Assembly: GCA_948144175.1 (NCBI GenBank)
Contig: CANXME010002329.1
Span: 186,001 to 250,000, forward strand
DNA: 64,000 bases
Origin: Closterium sp. NIES-65
Lineage: Eukaryota > Streptophyta > Zygnematophyceae > Desmidiales > Closteriaceae
Direction of reading: 5' to 3'
Below are positions 11,101 to 32,921 of the stretch, in pieces (the stretch's first letter is position 1; each line of letters begins with the position of its first letter). A program made the translations under genes and the position numbers. A model generated the notes under the pieces. That model searched no databases. It saw nothing but the letters and a program-made list of their open reading frames with translations, and was not told the origin of the DNA.

Positions 11101-13085
11101 GGCTGGACTTGTAATTCTTTGTCAGCTTCCAGTACTCTTCTATCTCGCATACAACTCTCACTCGAGTTACTCCCCTTGACTTTGCTTTTCCCTAATTTAG
11201 ATCACTTATCCTGTGCATCACCGCCCTCTGTCCCCATGCCTGCTTTCCCCTACCTCAGCCTCTTACGTGGTGACATGTGGCACAGTGGCGGGAAACGGGC
11301 CTCTTCCAACCTGCTCCGTGTCAGCATCTGGTAACACAAATCCTTTAGTAACCTTGACACAAAACGGCTTGTTAAGGAGGTTAAACACATCTCGACAACC
11401 TGCTTTGTGTCAGCATCTGGTAACTTCCTCAGTAACATCGGCACGAAACAGCGTGCGAATCCCCTTCCCACTCCCACCAACATTTCTCACCTCCACTTCT
11501 TTCCCTGCACTTCCTGCAACCATGCCCACCCCTCCATCTTCTCCTCTTGCTTCATCGCATTTTTGTCCCCCATGTTTCCACCCAATTCCCCCCCACACGC
11601 CTCCGTTACTTCAACCCTTTTCCCCCCCAATTTCTTCCAGCCTTCTTCAACACCTCGCTCGCCCCCAGCCCCTCCTGCGCCTGCGGCTGCTCTTCCTCCA
11701 ACACCAGCCAGGGCGGCGGCCAATGCGACGCCGCCACGTCTTCGAGTGCGGACCCCGCTGCAACCGTGCTATTGGGCGAGGACCTGGCAGGGCTGGTGGT
11801 GCCGGGGCAGAGCGAGGGGGTGAGTGGACGAGAAAATAGGCCTAAAAAATGGGATGATGGTATGAGGTAAGAGAAGGGAGGAGAGGAGTCAGGACCTGGC
11901 AGGGCTGGTGGTGCCCGGGCAGAGCGAGGGGGTGAGTGGATGGGGTGCGAGTTTGATGGAAAACTAGCATGATGGGATGAGGCAGTGGACAATGGAAGAG
12001 AGGAATGAGGACCTGGGGGGACTGGTGATGTCGGTGCAGCGCGAGGTGGTGAGTTTGAGGTCCTTGTACTTGCTGCGGTGTTTTAGCACGTATGCCTGCA
12101 TTCTTGACCCCTCACTCCCTCGCCTCCTCCCATCTCTGCTGTCTTTTCTCTCATTGCTCATCTCTACTCCCTCCACCCTCCTCCCTCCTTCCAATCCAAC
12201 TTCCTCCCTCCTCGCCTCTCCCTCCCACTGTCGCTCCTACTCTCTCCCACCGGAGCTGTGGCACCGGCTGTGCCTTTTAAAGCGCCTTAAAAGTCCTAAC
12301 TCAACCCTTTACCCTCCACCTGCTTCCCTCCTTCCTCCCTCCACCCATCGCCCCTGCTCTCCCCCACCAGAGCTGTGGCACTGGCTGTGGTATTCAGGCA
12401 CACGTGACTGTATCAGATGCGGACGAAACAGGCTGGACCATGCGCGTGGCGCTCTGGAACAGTGCACAGCCCACGATCAAGAACTGGACGGCAGTCTTGG
12501 CGTTTCCCCAGGGCTTTGCAGAAAACCTCCAGGAAGCTTCCTCAGTGGTGGCTCAATTCGACTCCCCACCATACGGTATGGCTGGATATCAAATGCTTCT
12601 AGATTGGTATAAGATACATCTGATGCTGACACATATACGACACATCAGGTGTGCACCGCAGCAAGTCTGCTCAACTTCCCCACCACTTCGTCCTCCTTGC
12701 CCTCAGATTCAACCATCTTTTCAAATTTCTCCTCCCTTCCCCACCTGTTCCCCTTATCTCCCCTCCCTCCCCAGGTGACAACCTAATGTTATCAGGAGAG
12801 CCCAGTGTGAACCAGTGGCTGCTAGGAGACGGAGGCAACGTGCAGTGGACTCTCCGCTTCAACCGAACACCCAACACAGCCGGGTTCAACGCCACGGGCG
12901 GGGACACTGTTGCCATCAGCTCTTCTGTCTTCCCATTGGCTGTGCTTGTGGGCGGCCAACAGTGCCAGATGCCGGCCTTTTTGCCGACCGCTAAGGCTGC
13001 AGGGACAGGTGGGAGCAGGGGTGGGGCTGTATGGTGGAGCGTGGCAGTGGCAGTGGCAGTGGCTGTGTGGGCACTGCTGTGCTGA
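6091..13085 (+). CDS. COBRA-like GPI-anchored protein, COBL7-11 type (12 exons, ~904 aa)
   Basis: The exon chain 6091-7225, 7508-7711, 7991-8050, 8440-8620, 8840-8883, 9415-9505, 9804-9870, 10155-10321, 11259-11330, 11641-11819, 12372-12575 and 12775-13085 has GT-AG introns and stays in frame. COBRA-like proteins are outer-leaflet GPI proteins that bind cellulose and orient microfibril deposition. The N terminus has a signal peptide (hydrophobic CAAVLCVMLAATTAAA) followed by a long Ser/Pro/Ala-rich stalk. Then come an extra N-terminal CBM-like domain, a COBRA core (QIQWDVLS..., PGWSLQWAW, a DCTSCPAC segment in place of the family Cys-Cys region, and the CACGC-type cysteine cluster in exon 10), and a second C-terminal domain (ALWNSAQP...NWTAV). 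The hydrophobic C-terminal tail ending VWALLC suits GPI attachment. The first ATG (5983) is possible, but 6091 places the signal peptide at the terminus. Confidence 0.85.
8051..8122 (+). repeat. (GT)36 microsatellite starting at a 5' splice site
   Basis: An uninterrupted GT dinucleotide tract begins at the first base of the intron after COBRA-like exon 3 (exon ends ...GACGCAAG). The first GT is the inferred splice donor, so the tract itself forms the donor downstream of the exon. Confidence 0.95.
8941..9215. repeat. 28-bp minisatellite, about 10 copies, in a COBRA-like intron
   Basis: The unit GACTGGGAACAGGTGATGAG plus GCGTAGGA repeats almost perfectly; the differences seen are one GAGTGGG variant and a divergent last unit. 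It lies between exons 5 and 6. Confidence 0.9.
9261..9414 (+). repeat. tandem duplicate of the intron end and start of COBRA-like exon 6
   Basis: Two consecutive units each start with a CGCCTCAA half-palindrome (about 9262 and 9372), run through a pyrimidine tract with a CCCAG acceptor, and reach CTGCACCTCATSCCC. The first copy (acceptor about 9331) encodes only the first few residues before diverging. The second (acceptor 9411-9414) leads into the real exon 6. Confidence 0.7.
10037..10441 (+). repeat. partial duplicates of COBRA-like exon 8 on both sides of it
   Basis: The real exon is 10155-10321. A degenerate copy of its middle (CAGTCGCAGGGATYGC..GACCC) lies upstream at 10043-10080. A longer copy of its 3' half lies downstream at 10347-10440, ending in the same ATGAAYGCYAAAG/GTGGG donor context. 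The downstream copy has lost the reading frame. Confidence 0.75.
10489..11078. repeat. 14-bp minisatellite, about 42 perfect copies
   Basis: The unit TGTGAGGACTTTAC is repeated head to tail with essentially no variation over about 590 bp in the intron between COBRA-like exons 8 and 9. Such homogeneity indicates recent expansion or ongoing homogenisation. Confidence 0.95.
11390..11432 (+). repeat. partial copy of the 3' end of COBRA-like exon 9
   Basis: ACCTGCTYYGTGTCAGCATCTG followed by GTAAC occurs at the end of exon 9 (to 11330) and again here, so exon end and donor are duplicated about 90 bp downstream. Confidence 0.75.
11888..12052 (+). repeat. two copies of the 3' end of COBRA-like exon 10
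   Basis: The exon end encoding EDLAGLVVPGQSEG and its GTGAGTGG donor (11780-11825) is repeated at about 11890-11937 and, more degenerately, at about 12003-12052 (EDLGGLVMSVQRE). Both keep a GTGAGT donor. Confidence 0.8.
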
Positions 13086-13757
13086 TATGCACATTATCTT
13101 GTCTTTACAGATGTTACGGTTTCTGTTTGTGTAGCCTTGGGGGTTTTCTAGTGCTTTTGGACTCACTGAGTGCTAAACTTTGCGGGCAAGTGTGCAATCA
13201 AGACCTACTGAGTGCTAAGCCACCACCGGGTTTAACCTGCTTCGTTACAAGGTACACACCCGGCCAAATACACACACCAGTTGACGCATCAGGACACAGA
13301 GGTAGCATAAATTGCCATAAAATTCCCAAGGCACGAACATTTCAACGAGAAAAGCACACCGATTCCAGCCAACCACTTTAGGGGTACCCTTGACAGGGCG
13401 GCAGCAGCAACCACCCTTGACAGTGCGTGTCATGATGACTCATAATCCATGATGGCAGCAGCAGGAAACGCACTCAATTGCTCTTTCGCAAGAGGTGCTG
13501 GCCCTGCAGCTGCAGCAGCTACAAAACACTCATTCCTCTCACCACATGCTACCCCTCTCGGCGTCAAGTGCATGGTTGCATGGGAGATGAGCAGGAGATA
13601 AGATGCTACTTCAGCAGCAGTGGCGGCGGCAGCAGCAGCAAAGACCGTTCGTGGCTCCTCTTAGCCACAAGCTCCTGGTCCTGCAGGCGTTGCAGCAGCT
13701 GTGACACCCTCCTCTCACCGGTGCGACACACATGCCATCAAACTGATAACCCCTGCC
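13086..13757. other. convergent intergenic region with duplicated PUB 3' ends
   Basis: The region lies between the stop of the COBRA-like gene and the stop of the U-box gene. On the minus strand it holds a clear second copy of the U-box gene's last coding segment (about 13715-13645, reading SQLLQRLQDQELVAKRS) and a third, poor copy near 13530-13488. They are beyond the stop codon and so would be 3' UTR or intergenic. Confidence 0.65.
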
Positions 13758-16700
13758 TTAACTCCTCTTGGACATTAGCTCCTGGTCCTGCAGGTGCTGC
13801 AGAAGCTGAGACGCCTTCCGCTTAGCCCTGGGCGTGCCACTCCTCAGCAGCAGCTGCAGCGGCGGCACAGCACCGCACTGCACCGCAAGCTCCGTGTGCT
13901 CCCTGCCGTTCAAACACAGCGAGAGCAGCACCGAAGCCGCATTCTCCTTGTTCCTCGGAGACCCATCTTTCATAAGCTCCACTAAAATAGGCACTGCAGT
14001 CGCCTCTCCTATCGCCGTCCGCCCCTCTGGGGACGTCGAAAGGACGGCCAGGATCGCAAGAGCCTCGTCCATCATGCCCGATCGACGATGCACGAGCAGA
14101 TCCACAAGAGGCGCAACCACCCCGGCACGCACAGCCCTTGCCTTATTCCCCTGGTAGATCGACAGGTTGAAGATTGCAGTAGCCGCATCTTTCTTTCCCC
14201 GAGTTGACCCATGCTGAAGCAGGTCCACCAGGGCCGGTATCGCTCCCGCCTGCCCGATCGAAATCTTGTTTTCATCCATGACTGAGAGCGAGAACAGCGC
14301 CGCTGCCGCGTTTTCTCGAGCCTCCATGCTGCCTCCTTTCTCCAGAACCCGAACTATAGCCGGGATGGCTCCAGCTGAGACAATCAGGCTCTTGTTCGGG
14401 TCGTTGATTGACAAGTTTAGTAACCCGGTAACCGTATGCTCCTGCATTTTGGCATCAGCTGGGAGAGGGTCAGTGAGTAATTCGACCAGGAGGGGAATGA
14501 TGCCTCCTTCGGCCATTGCAACCCGGTTCTCCACACTTCGTTTCGCCAGCAGCCTTACGTCAACCGCAGCACCCTTTCGAACCTCCAGATCCGGCGAGCG
14601 AAGCCGGTCCCGAAGCTGCATCACCTGATGTCGATCCGAGAGCGAAATCTCCGCCGAGCCTCCGTCCCCGGTCCCACCTGCTCCCCCACCGGACCCACCA
14701 CCCCCACCGCTCCCACCCGCACTTCTACCCCCGCTGCTGCTACCACCACCACTGCTGCTGCTGCTGCTACCATGCTTGCTGCTGTGATGGCGGTGCCTGT
14801 GGCCTGACTTGTGCGTTCTCTTGGGTAGTTCAACATTGTTGGCTTCGCACCATTGCTGGATGAGGCTTCGCAGGGAGAAGTTGGGGATGAGCGAGGCGGG
14901 CTGGGATAGGATCTGCTGCGTCTTGGGGCACGTCTTGTGACCCTCCTTGAGCCACTGCTCTATGTACGCTCGATCGTACGTCTGTTGGGGGAAAGGGGGG
15001 GTGGGGGAGGTGGCGGAAGAGGTTGGGGGGGTTGGTGGTGTTGGAGTGTGCCTCAAAAGTCGTGTTGGGTGCCGTCTTGTGACCCTCCTTGAGCCACTGC
15101 TCTATGCACGCTCGATCGTACGTCTGGCGGGGGAAGGGGAGGTGGGGGAGGTGGGGGAAGGGGTTGGGGGGGTTGGCGGTGTTTGAATGTGCCTCAGAAG
15201 TCGTGCTGGGGCACGTCTTGTGACCCTCCTTCAGCCACTGCTGGTCTGGAGGAGTAGAGAGTTGTCAAGAAGGAAAGGAGTTTGGTGTCTGGGGAGGGAT
15301 TATAGGATGGGAAGGGGGGAGGCAGGGAGAAAACGGGGATGTGAGAAAGAGGCATTAGGATGAATACAAGAAAGTTACACTAAGAGGAATCCATAATATC
15401 TATCTCTAACACGCACTGACCTGGCCTGTAGAGACGATCACCGGATCCCTCATAATCTCCAGCGAGATAGGACAACGGAAGTCATCCGGAGGCACCACCA
15501 GCCGCCCGGACTTCGACCGCAGCGCCGACCCAGTGCCCACGCCGATGCCGCCCCTATCCACCCCATCCTCCGGATTCCCCTCCTCCCCTCCCGACCCATC
15601 CCCACTCCCCGACTTCCTCATTCCACCGCTCCCCTCCTCCCTGTCCTCCATCCCTCCGCTTAGACTCACTTTAAGCCGCTCCAGTAACAGTATAATCTTC
15701 TCAACCTCCCTTAGCTTCTCATTCTTTCTACTCTCCAACGTAACCCTCCGCTCTGCATCCGCTCTTGAACACACGCTGCCATCCCCCGACCTCCCATCCC
15801 CCCCTCTAGAAGAAACTGCACTTTTGGGTGAAAACAGAGACTTGGAAGAAACAGAAGGGCCCTCCTCTTTCCCTTCCCCTCGCCCCCCACTAGACCCTCC
15901 CTCCTCCTCTCCTGAAAAACTCATCTCTGCCCCCTTCCTGAGCTCCTCATTTAGTCGCAGCCTCAGCCGTTCCATTGCAGATTCCCCACCCCCACCCCCT
16001 TTGCCGCTTGCCACTGCTGCATCCGTCTCCTCTATAAGCTGATCCCGCGCTCGTTTTAGCGAGGCTATCTCCTCGAGAACAGCAGGCAGGGAGATCAGCC
16101 CTAGCTTGCCCAAAACCGGGTCTAGTAACCCTGCTTCCACGGAACTTAGCGAGGGTAATGACGGAAACCGCCCAGCTGCCCCCCCTGCTCCTCCTGCTGC
16201 AGACCCTCCCGCCCCTGCCCCTTCCTCTCCTGTCACACCAGACGGTAACACTGTGATCGTAACACCAGCAGCAGAAGCAGCACCCTTGTCAATCTCCGCA
16301 CGTGTATGAGGGAAGGCGGGGAAGGCGGAGAGAACGGCCGGGGAGGGAGGAGGAGCAGAGGGGTGCGGCGACCGCGGCACGGCAGACAGGTCAATCATCG
16401 GTCCTGACCCGTCAACTTCCCCCTGGGAAGCAGCAGCAGCAGCAGCAGCAGCGGCGGGGGCGGGGTGACGGGCGGAGCTGTTGAGGGGAGGGCCGCCCAG
16501 GCGCGGGTCAGAGAGGATGTGGCGCACGTCGGCATATAGCTGCTCTTCCTGCGCGTCGTCCAATGCTCGGCTGCGCTTCAACTGCACTTGCACGAGTTGC
16601 GTCTGAGGAAGGGAGAAGACGGGAGAATGGGGGGAGAGAGGAAGAGAGAGATGTGGTGTACGTCACGTGGGCGTACAGCTGCTCCTCCTGTGCATCGTCC

Positions 16701-17980
16701 AACGCGCGGCTGTGCTTCAGTTGAACCTGCACCAGCTGGGTCTAGTAAGGTGGAAAGGGGGAAGGGAGTGAAAAGAGAGGGGAGTCGAGGGGCGAGGGGA
16801 AGGGACTGCGCCCAACACCCCCCATGCGCCCACCCGACATCCCCCCTAATGCGCCCGGCCCCCCATCCGAAATGGCCATCACGTTCACCCAAGCGCCTCA
16901 GTATCCTTCCCTCCCCCCGCCCCCCCCTCCTCCCCCCCGCACATGGCCCCTCTCCCCGCCTCCTCATCCCCCTTCCGCGCACCTGCTCCTGGATTTCTTC
17001 CGAGATCGCCATCACGTTCATCGGAAGGTCCGCCAGCGCGCCGCTCAGCTCCAGGTTCACCGCGCGCATGCGCTCCGCCATCGCCTCGCGCTCCATCACC
17101 TGCGCGCGCGGAGACGGGGGGAAATGCCGGGGAAGGGGGCATGGGCGGGGGGAAGATGGCGGGGAGGGGGGGGGAGGAGAGAGGGGGAAAGGGCGCGGGA
17201 GGGGACACGAAGGGGGAAGCCTTGCTCAGTATAATGTTGAGCGCGCGCATCCGCTCCGCCATTGCCCCACGGCTCATCGTTTGCGCAACGCGTACAGCGC
17301 CGGGGAAGCAATGCGGAGAGGTGAGGCGCGAGGGGTGACGGAAACGGTGATAATGGAAGAAATTTCACACGCGAAACATCAGAGAGGCGCGAGGCGTAGG
17401 GGCGAGTGAAATGCGGGAGAGCGGGGTGAGCGGGGAGCGCGGGGAGGGCGGGAGCGCGGGGAGGGCGGGAGCGCGGGGAGGGAGGAGATGATGTGGCGGG
17501 AAAGCGAGGACGCAGGAAGATGATGCGATGCGAGGAGCAAGGTGCAACGTTACAACCCTGATTGTCAAGATGAGTAAGGTAAGAAGAGGGGTGGAAGGAA
17601 AGCGAGGGGTAACGATCGATAAGGTCGACTGACCATATAGATGGATTAGGGAAAGAAGGGCGGTAGGGAGAAGGGAGGTAAGGCGCACTGACCATCCAGA
17701 TGCGGCTTCCGCTGCTGCAGTCCACGAGAATGGTCTTGGCGGCGCTAAGCGCGGCCCGCATGCTCTGAAACGCCACCACCGCCGCCGGCGGGAGCGGGCT
17801 CTTGACGTCTCTAATCTCCTCGAAGAGCGGCGCGAGCAGCTTGATCCGACGGATGAGAATCTGACACGAGCGCTTGTGGCTGCGCAGGCGATCGCCGAGC
17901 GCGGAGATCTCGTTGATGATGGCGAGTAAGGAGCCCACTAATGCCATCGATGATGACGTGGCCATCCGCGTCGACGACAT
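13758..17980 (-). CDS. plant U-box/armadillo E3 ubiquitin ligase (PUB, 4 exons, ~936 aa)
   Basis: Exons 17980-17693, 17099-16983, 16602-15421 and 14981-13758 join in phase 0. The N-terminal region (SSSMALVGSLLAIINEIS...) and the segment NLELSGALADLPMNVMAISEEIQEQ followed by TQLVQVQLKRSR correspond to the U-box N-terminal domain of plant PUBs. The U-box itself is split by an intron: DDFRCPISLEIMRDPVIVSTGQ ends exon 3 and TYDRAYIEQWLKEGHKTCPKT starts exon 4. Exon 4 then gives a Ser/Gly-rich linker and about five armadillo repeats (EGGIIPLLVELL, AGAIPAIVRVL, AGAIPALVDLL and so on), ending in KRKASQLLQHLQDQELMSKRS. PUBs recruit E2 through the U-box and substrates through ARM repeats. The protein is longer than typical PUBs (about 600-700 aa) because of low-complexity linkers. 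It is divergent to XRCC1. Confidence 0.9.
15060..15240 (-). repeat. two extra copies of the start of PUB exon 4 (U-box second half)
   Basis: The acceptor-proximal part of exon 4 (TYDRA.IEQWLKEGHKT) is repeated upstream at 15124-15065, with the acceptor preserved and one Tyr replaced by Cys, and more briefly at 15238-15205. Each copy is preceded on the plus strand by a GTGCCTCARAAGTCGTG tract that resembles half of the recurring GAGGYGCCTC palindrome. Confidence 0.85.
16665..16745 (-). repeat. duplicate of the start of PUB exon 3
   Basis: This copy encodes TQLVQVQLKHSRALDDAQEE, nearly the same as the real exon start at 16602, and is preceded by a TAG acceptor. It continues open for about 27 codons but lacks the rest of the 1.2-kb exon. 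Confidence 0.85.
17222..17285 (-). repeat. degenerate duplicate of the start of PUB exon 2
   Basis: The reading MSRGAMAERMRALNIILS parallels MEREAMAERMRAVNLELS at the start of exon 2 (17099). The copy lies upstream of the real exon within the first intron and breaks down after about 20 codons. Confidence 0.75.
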
Positions 17981-19110
17981 GGTGACTGATTGCAGGATTA
18001 TTCGGGCACAAATGCTAATGTAGTTGGCTCGAATCTTCTTGTTTCGTTGGCTTAGATGCTTCTGGGGCTGGCTCCGAAGGGGAAACTAAATATCGGGACA
18101 GGAACTGACGTGCAGATAAAAAAGGGCCAACCTAGTGTACGGTTGGCTGATAAATTGAGCACATATTCATGAGCAGCGATAGACTGTTCGTGCATCAAGC
18201 GAAGGAGGCGGACACACCAGCAGCTTCAGCCGGCTGTTGAGGTGAAGCCATAAATGTGGAAAGCTGGCTTTTGTTCGTAACCGTGCTTGAATCGAAACAG
18301 GAAGTCTTGGAAACTCGGCGAGTACGAACCACTTGCTGCGATGCAGAAACGGAGCTCCTAATGGATTTGCCATTGCGAGTTACCACATTATTTCGAAAAA
18401 AAATCATCGTAGACGCGCCGATGAGGCATTGAGAAGATTGCGAAAGTTGGGCGAACCTGTCATGGTATTGGGTTTCGTGAGCTCGTGAAAGTGGATGCAG
18501 GGCAACTCGGCAACCTTCGTACCTGCTACAGTGATGCTTCATTCAGATAAGACAACTCAGCTTCGGGATGATGTGAGATTGTCAGACAAGCCACTGTCAG
18601 GCTCTGACGCCGAGTCAACGCGCAAATTTTCGCGACGCTGCGAGCCGAGCTGCCGCCTTTTTGGTTTCATGGATGCCAAAGACCCTTGTGGGGTGCTTGA
18701 GCTGGAGCTTGCTCGCATCGACGGCCGAGAATTTCGTTTATGAAAGTGATTGACCCGATCGGAGGGTGAGTATCAGCTAATTTCATCAGCTCATACTCCA
18801 TAACATTCAACTCAGTACTGAGGTTGTATTCACTACACCCTATGGGGAAACACCTTTGAGCCCAGCAAATGTACTGTGTGTTTCTTCCTCCCCTTCTGGC
18901 GTATCTGCCGGCATGCAGCATCTCCCTCCGTTTTCTCATCTCGCCAAGACTCGGCACCTAACGGGTTTCTCTTCAACATGACGAATCGGTATAATCCGTA
19001 TAGGTGGAAAACTGGAATGACACTCACAGCGTAGGCTTTGTTTTCAAGAATCGTATGTCATTAGGTAAGCAATTCGCGTGTCTACTTTTATGTAGCTAAT
19101 TGCTCGCCTC
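17981..19110. other. divergent intergenic region between PUB and XRCC1
   Basis: About 1.1 kb separates two divergent start codons, so both promoters are probably here. I see no recognisable gene. Short open frames have no motif. A CAG just before 19118 leaves open an upstream XRCC1 exon. Confidence 0.5.
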
Positions 19111-21108
19111 ATGGGCAGGGAAGCCCCAGGAGCTCAACCCAGCGGCGCCGGCTTTCCCGGCGCATCGTCCGGAAGCAGGCTTCCAAAGAAGGAAGAACCG
19201 CAACGCGACGACGAAACTAGCGACGAGAACAACGACGAGGGAGACGACGACGAGGAAGAGTGGACTCACGAGGACGACAAGGGACGCGAGATGCAATTCT
19301 CGCGGATTCTCGAGGGCGTAGTGTTTGCGATTAGCGGAGTGGCGAATCCGGAGCGCGCCGAGCTGCGCGGGAAGGCGATGGAGATGGGCGCGCGGTACCG
19401 GCCGGACTGGACGCCGGATTGCACCCTGCTCGTCGCCGCGTTTCCCGGCACGCCGAAAGTCAGATCCGTGACTGCCGATGACGGCACGATTGTTTATAAG
19501 GTTCGCGCGTTTGAGCGAGGGGTAGCTTGGGAGTCGAGAGGGTAGCGTATGAGTCGCTTTTGAGATTCTCAAACGAGACGATGGACAGCTGTTGGCGGAC
19601 TGAGCATTCCGTGCGCCCATCTTTCCTTTCATTCCACCTCCAACGCTGATACCCTCGTATCTCTCGCTCCCCCTCTCCCTCTCTGTCCATGCCCGTGCCT
19701 GTCCACCCGTGTGTGACTAAAGAGGTGGGTGGAGCAGTGCTACAGTAATCGCCGCCTTATGAGCATCTCCCCCCACCTCTTGCATCTCGGGCGGCCGTGG
19801 CGCCAAGGCGGGCCGGCAGACAGAGACGTGGAGGACGGCGGCGGGCGGCGCAGACGAATCGTGCCGGCCAGAGATCCGGGGCAAAGGGGGAGGGATGGGG
19901 GGAGGGGGCGGGGAGGGCGAGGGGACACGGGGAGAGCTGGGGGGAGGGGAGACGGGCAGGGGGGTGACAGGTTGGGAGGTCATGATACGGGAATGGGGCG
20001 TGGGGGAACGCAACAAGAAAGAGAAGGAGCAGGGGGGGGAACAGGGGGACAGGCGGAGGCGGGGGTGGGGGAGGGGGAGGAGGAGGAAGAAAAGAAGCCC
20101 AAAAGGCGGAGGCTGCTCATTCCCCCACTGACTGGGGGCGGAGACATGGGGGGAGGGAACGGGGGGAAGCTATCGGGGGAGGAGCTAGTGGCGCAGTGGG
20201 TGGCGGGGGACATGGTTCACGTGAGGGCGTTTTTAGAGGAGCAGGAGGAGCAGCCTCCCGAGGGGGAGGTGGATAGAGTGGCGAGAGAAGGCATGCTGGC
20301 GTGCTTTGATGACGCCATTGCTGGCGTGGAGAAAGGGCAGGTGAGATTTCTCTCATGCGTTTTTCTCTCCTGTGCTTTCAGCAGGTATTGCCTCGAGGCT
20401 CGTCATGCCGCGTAATGCTCACTCACTTCCCACACTGCTACTTTCCCCACATCCACACAGTCTCCTACAGCCCGCCTCACCTCCTTCTCCCTCTTGTATC
20501 TCCCCCCCCCCCCCCCCCCCCCCCACCCACCCCCCCATCCCATTCCAGGCGCTCGCAGCATCGATTGCCTCGTGGCCTGTCGTGCCACGCGCGCTGGACC
20601 CCCAAACCTCTGTCTCCGCCCCTCCGCACCTCCTCCCCTCCTCGCTTCCACCGCTGCCGATCTCCCTGGGGTGTGGGGGGGGGCGGGGGGAGGGGAGTGC
20701 CTGCGGGTGCTAAGGCAGTGGAGGGGGATGTATGAGCGGGAGCTGGGGAGAATGGGGGAGAGGGGGAAGGGGGAGGGGGGAGAAGGGAGTGGGGGAAGTA
20801 TAGGGGGAGGGGGAGGGATCTCGGTTGGTGGGGCAGTGGGAGGAGAGAGGGGCGAGGGAAGTGGAGGGGCAAGAGATGGGGATGAAATGGCAGGAGGGAC
20901 TGGTAGGGAAGGGGATGGGCGTGTTGGTAATGGTGGTGTTGGCGACACTACGGTTGGAAATGATGGTGCTGCTGCGGGTGGCAATGTGGGCAGTGGGAGC
21001 AGAATTGGTGCTGCTGGCCCCGCACCAGGAGAGGGAGAGAGGAATCTAGACAAGGGAGATGGTCGTAGTGGTAACCCTATCGATGACTACGAAACTGACA
21101 GCTGCTGA
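19111..21108 (+). CDS. XRCC1: XRCC1, plant-type DNA single-strand-break repair scaffold
   Basis: Exon 1 (19111-19500) carries an acidic N terminus and most of a BRCT domain (ILEGVVFAISGVANPERAEL, YRPDWTPDCTLLVAAFPGTPK). Exon 2 (19723-20340) completes it (RWVEQCYSNRRL...GRPWR), then runs through a Gly-rich linker and basic KKPKRRR to a second conserved region (EELVAQWVAGDM...LEEQEEQPPEGEVDRVAREGML). Exon 3 starts at 20549 (ALAASIASWPVVPRALD). The conserved tail RQWRGMYERELG (from about 20714) lies in a different frame, so either a very short intron or an indel in the G-rich run near 20670-20700 intervenes. The product ends DDYETDSC at 21108. Like other plant XRCC1 it has one central BRCT and no N-terminal Pol-beta-binding domain. 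The start is uncertain. Confidence 0.85.
20381..20412 (+). repeat. partial copy of the start of XRCC1 exon 3
   Basis: ATTGCCTCGAGGCTCGTCATGCCGCG parallels ATTGCCTCGTGGCCTGTCGTGCCACGCG in exon 3 (20564 onward). The upstream copy is short and has no open continuation. Confidence 0.55.
20502..20524. repeat. poly-C tract
   Basis: A run of about 23 C forms most of the pyrimidine tract upstream of the XRCC1 exon 3 acceptor. Confidence 0.9.
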
Positions 21109-21265
21109 GAGTGGGGAGCGGGTGCGGGTGCGACAAACTGAGAGTAACGGGAGAAATTGAGAGGAAGGGAGATGGTCGCAGCGGTAACCCTATCGATGAT
21201 TACAACACTGACAGCTGCTCTGAAGGGGGAGCGGGGAGGGTGTTGCAAAGTGAGGGTGACAGCTG
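21055..21265 (+). repeat. tandem duplication of the XRCC1 3' end
   Basis: About 110 bp containing GGAGATGGTCGYAGYGGTAACC and the coding end (PIDDY.TDSC) occurs twice. The first copy holds the TGA stop (21106-21108). In the second the stop is replaced (DSCSEGG) and it now lies in the presumptive 3' UTR. Confidence 0.85.
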
Positions 21266-21503
21266 TTTGCAGTTCAGGCTGATTATTGGAACGGGGACTA
21301 GTGTCTGATGTGAATATTTTCTAATACAGTAATGTACAGCTGTGAGCTCTGTGAACTATATTTTATTGCAAATTCGGATTCCTTTGTACACAAAAGTGTT
21401 TCAAAAACAGTATTACCTCTTCCCGTCAATTCACCTTCATTATCGCACTTCACATTCTTGTGACGAAGAATGATGTATCGAAGAGCAGTGCGTAGTAGCA
21501 ATT

Positions 21504-21681
21504 AGGGCGGGTCCAGCGCGTACGTTTACAGGTCCCATACAGTTCATTCGTAGTGGTTTGAAAAGATATCAGGTGGTGCACAACGGTTTCAAAACTGCAC
21601 CGTTTTGAACCGTGACGCAATACAGATTATCGCACTGGATGAACTGTAATGTACGGAAAACGTACGTGCTGGACCCGCCCT
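21504..21681. mobile_element. small MITE, hAT-like
   Basis: Terminal inverted repeats AGGGCGGGTCCAGCRCGTAC face each other across about 178 bp, and inner sequence is also partly self-complementary. The flanks share an 8-bp direct repeat, TAGTAGCA, at 21493-21500 and 21682-21689. An 8-bp target duplication suggests the hAT superfamily, but a 3-base offset (ATT) at the left boundary leaves the exact end uncertain. Confidence 0.65.
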
Positions 21682-22025
21682 TAGTAGCATATGTGCCACA
21701 CTGAAGTAGAAGCTGCCGCGATGCGGTATGGCACGATCCGAACTCGTCCGAGCTTTTTGAATTGGTTTAGTTCGTCGCCTTAATCTCCTCTGACATGGCC
21801 CCTTGCCGCGCTCGCCAGTGTAAAGCAGTTCCGGAGTCTTTCTGACACGTCGCAGAACTCGTCGTTCAGGAGTTACAGCGTGAACAAACTTCGCGTGGCT
21901 GTCTGCCATGTGTCACTTAAGACCTTTCCGTTTTCCCCATGAACGATTGTGAGCATTCATCGACGCTGTCAGTCTGAGGAGTTCAATTTAGCGGGTTTCA
22001 CGCGGCTATCGCTCCTTCTGCCGCC

Positions 22026-32695
<10,670 letters not shown>

Positions 32696-32921
32696 CTCTG
32701 ATTTGTTTCTTCCCTAGTTGTCTGGTGCTTTGTTCATCTTTCATTTTAGTAAGCATGTGTTTCTTTAATGCTGCTTTCGAAATTGCCAGCAACACCACTA
32801 CTGGTACCACCACCATCACCATGAGCACATTGCTAGTGCTACCTAGCACACATCAGCACTATAATGAACAAAATTCCAACAACCTCCCTGTAATCTCTAC
32901 CTTTGCATACAGTACAAACCG

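Noticed and set aside
18495..18743. 82-codon open frame upstream of XRCC1 as a first exon
   Set aside because: No similarity to XRCC1 N termini, and no in-frame donor that I could join to 19111; left as non-coding.
19111..19545. Replication factor C or PARP BRCT protein instead of XRCC1
   Set aside because: The LEGVVF.ISGVANPER and PDW...TLL..AFPGTPK pattern, and the later EEQEEQPPEGEVDRVAREGML segment, match plant XRCC1 specifically.
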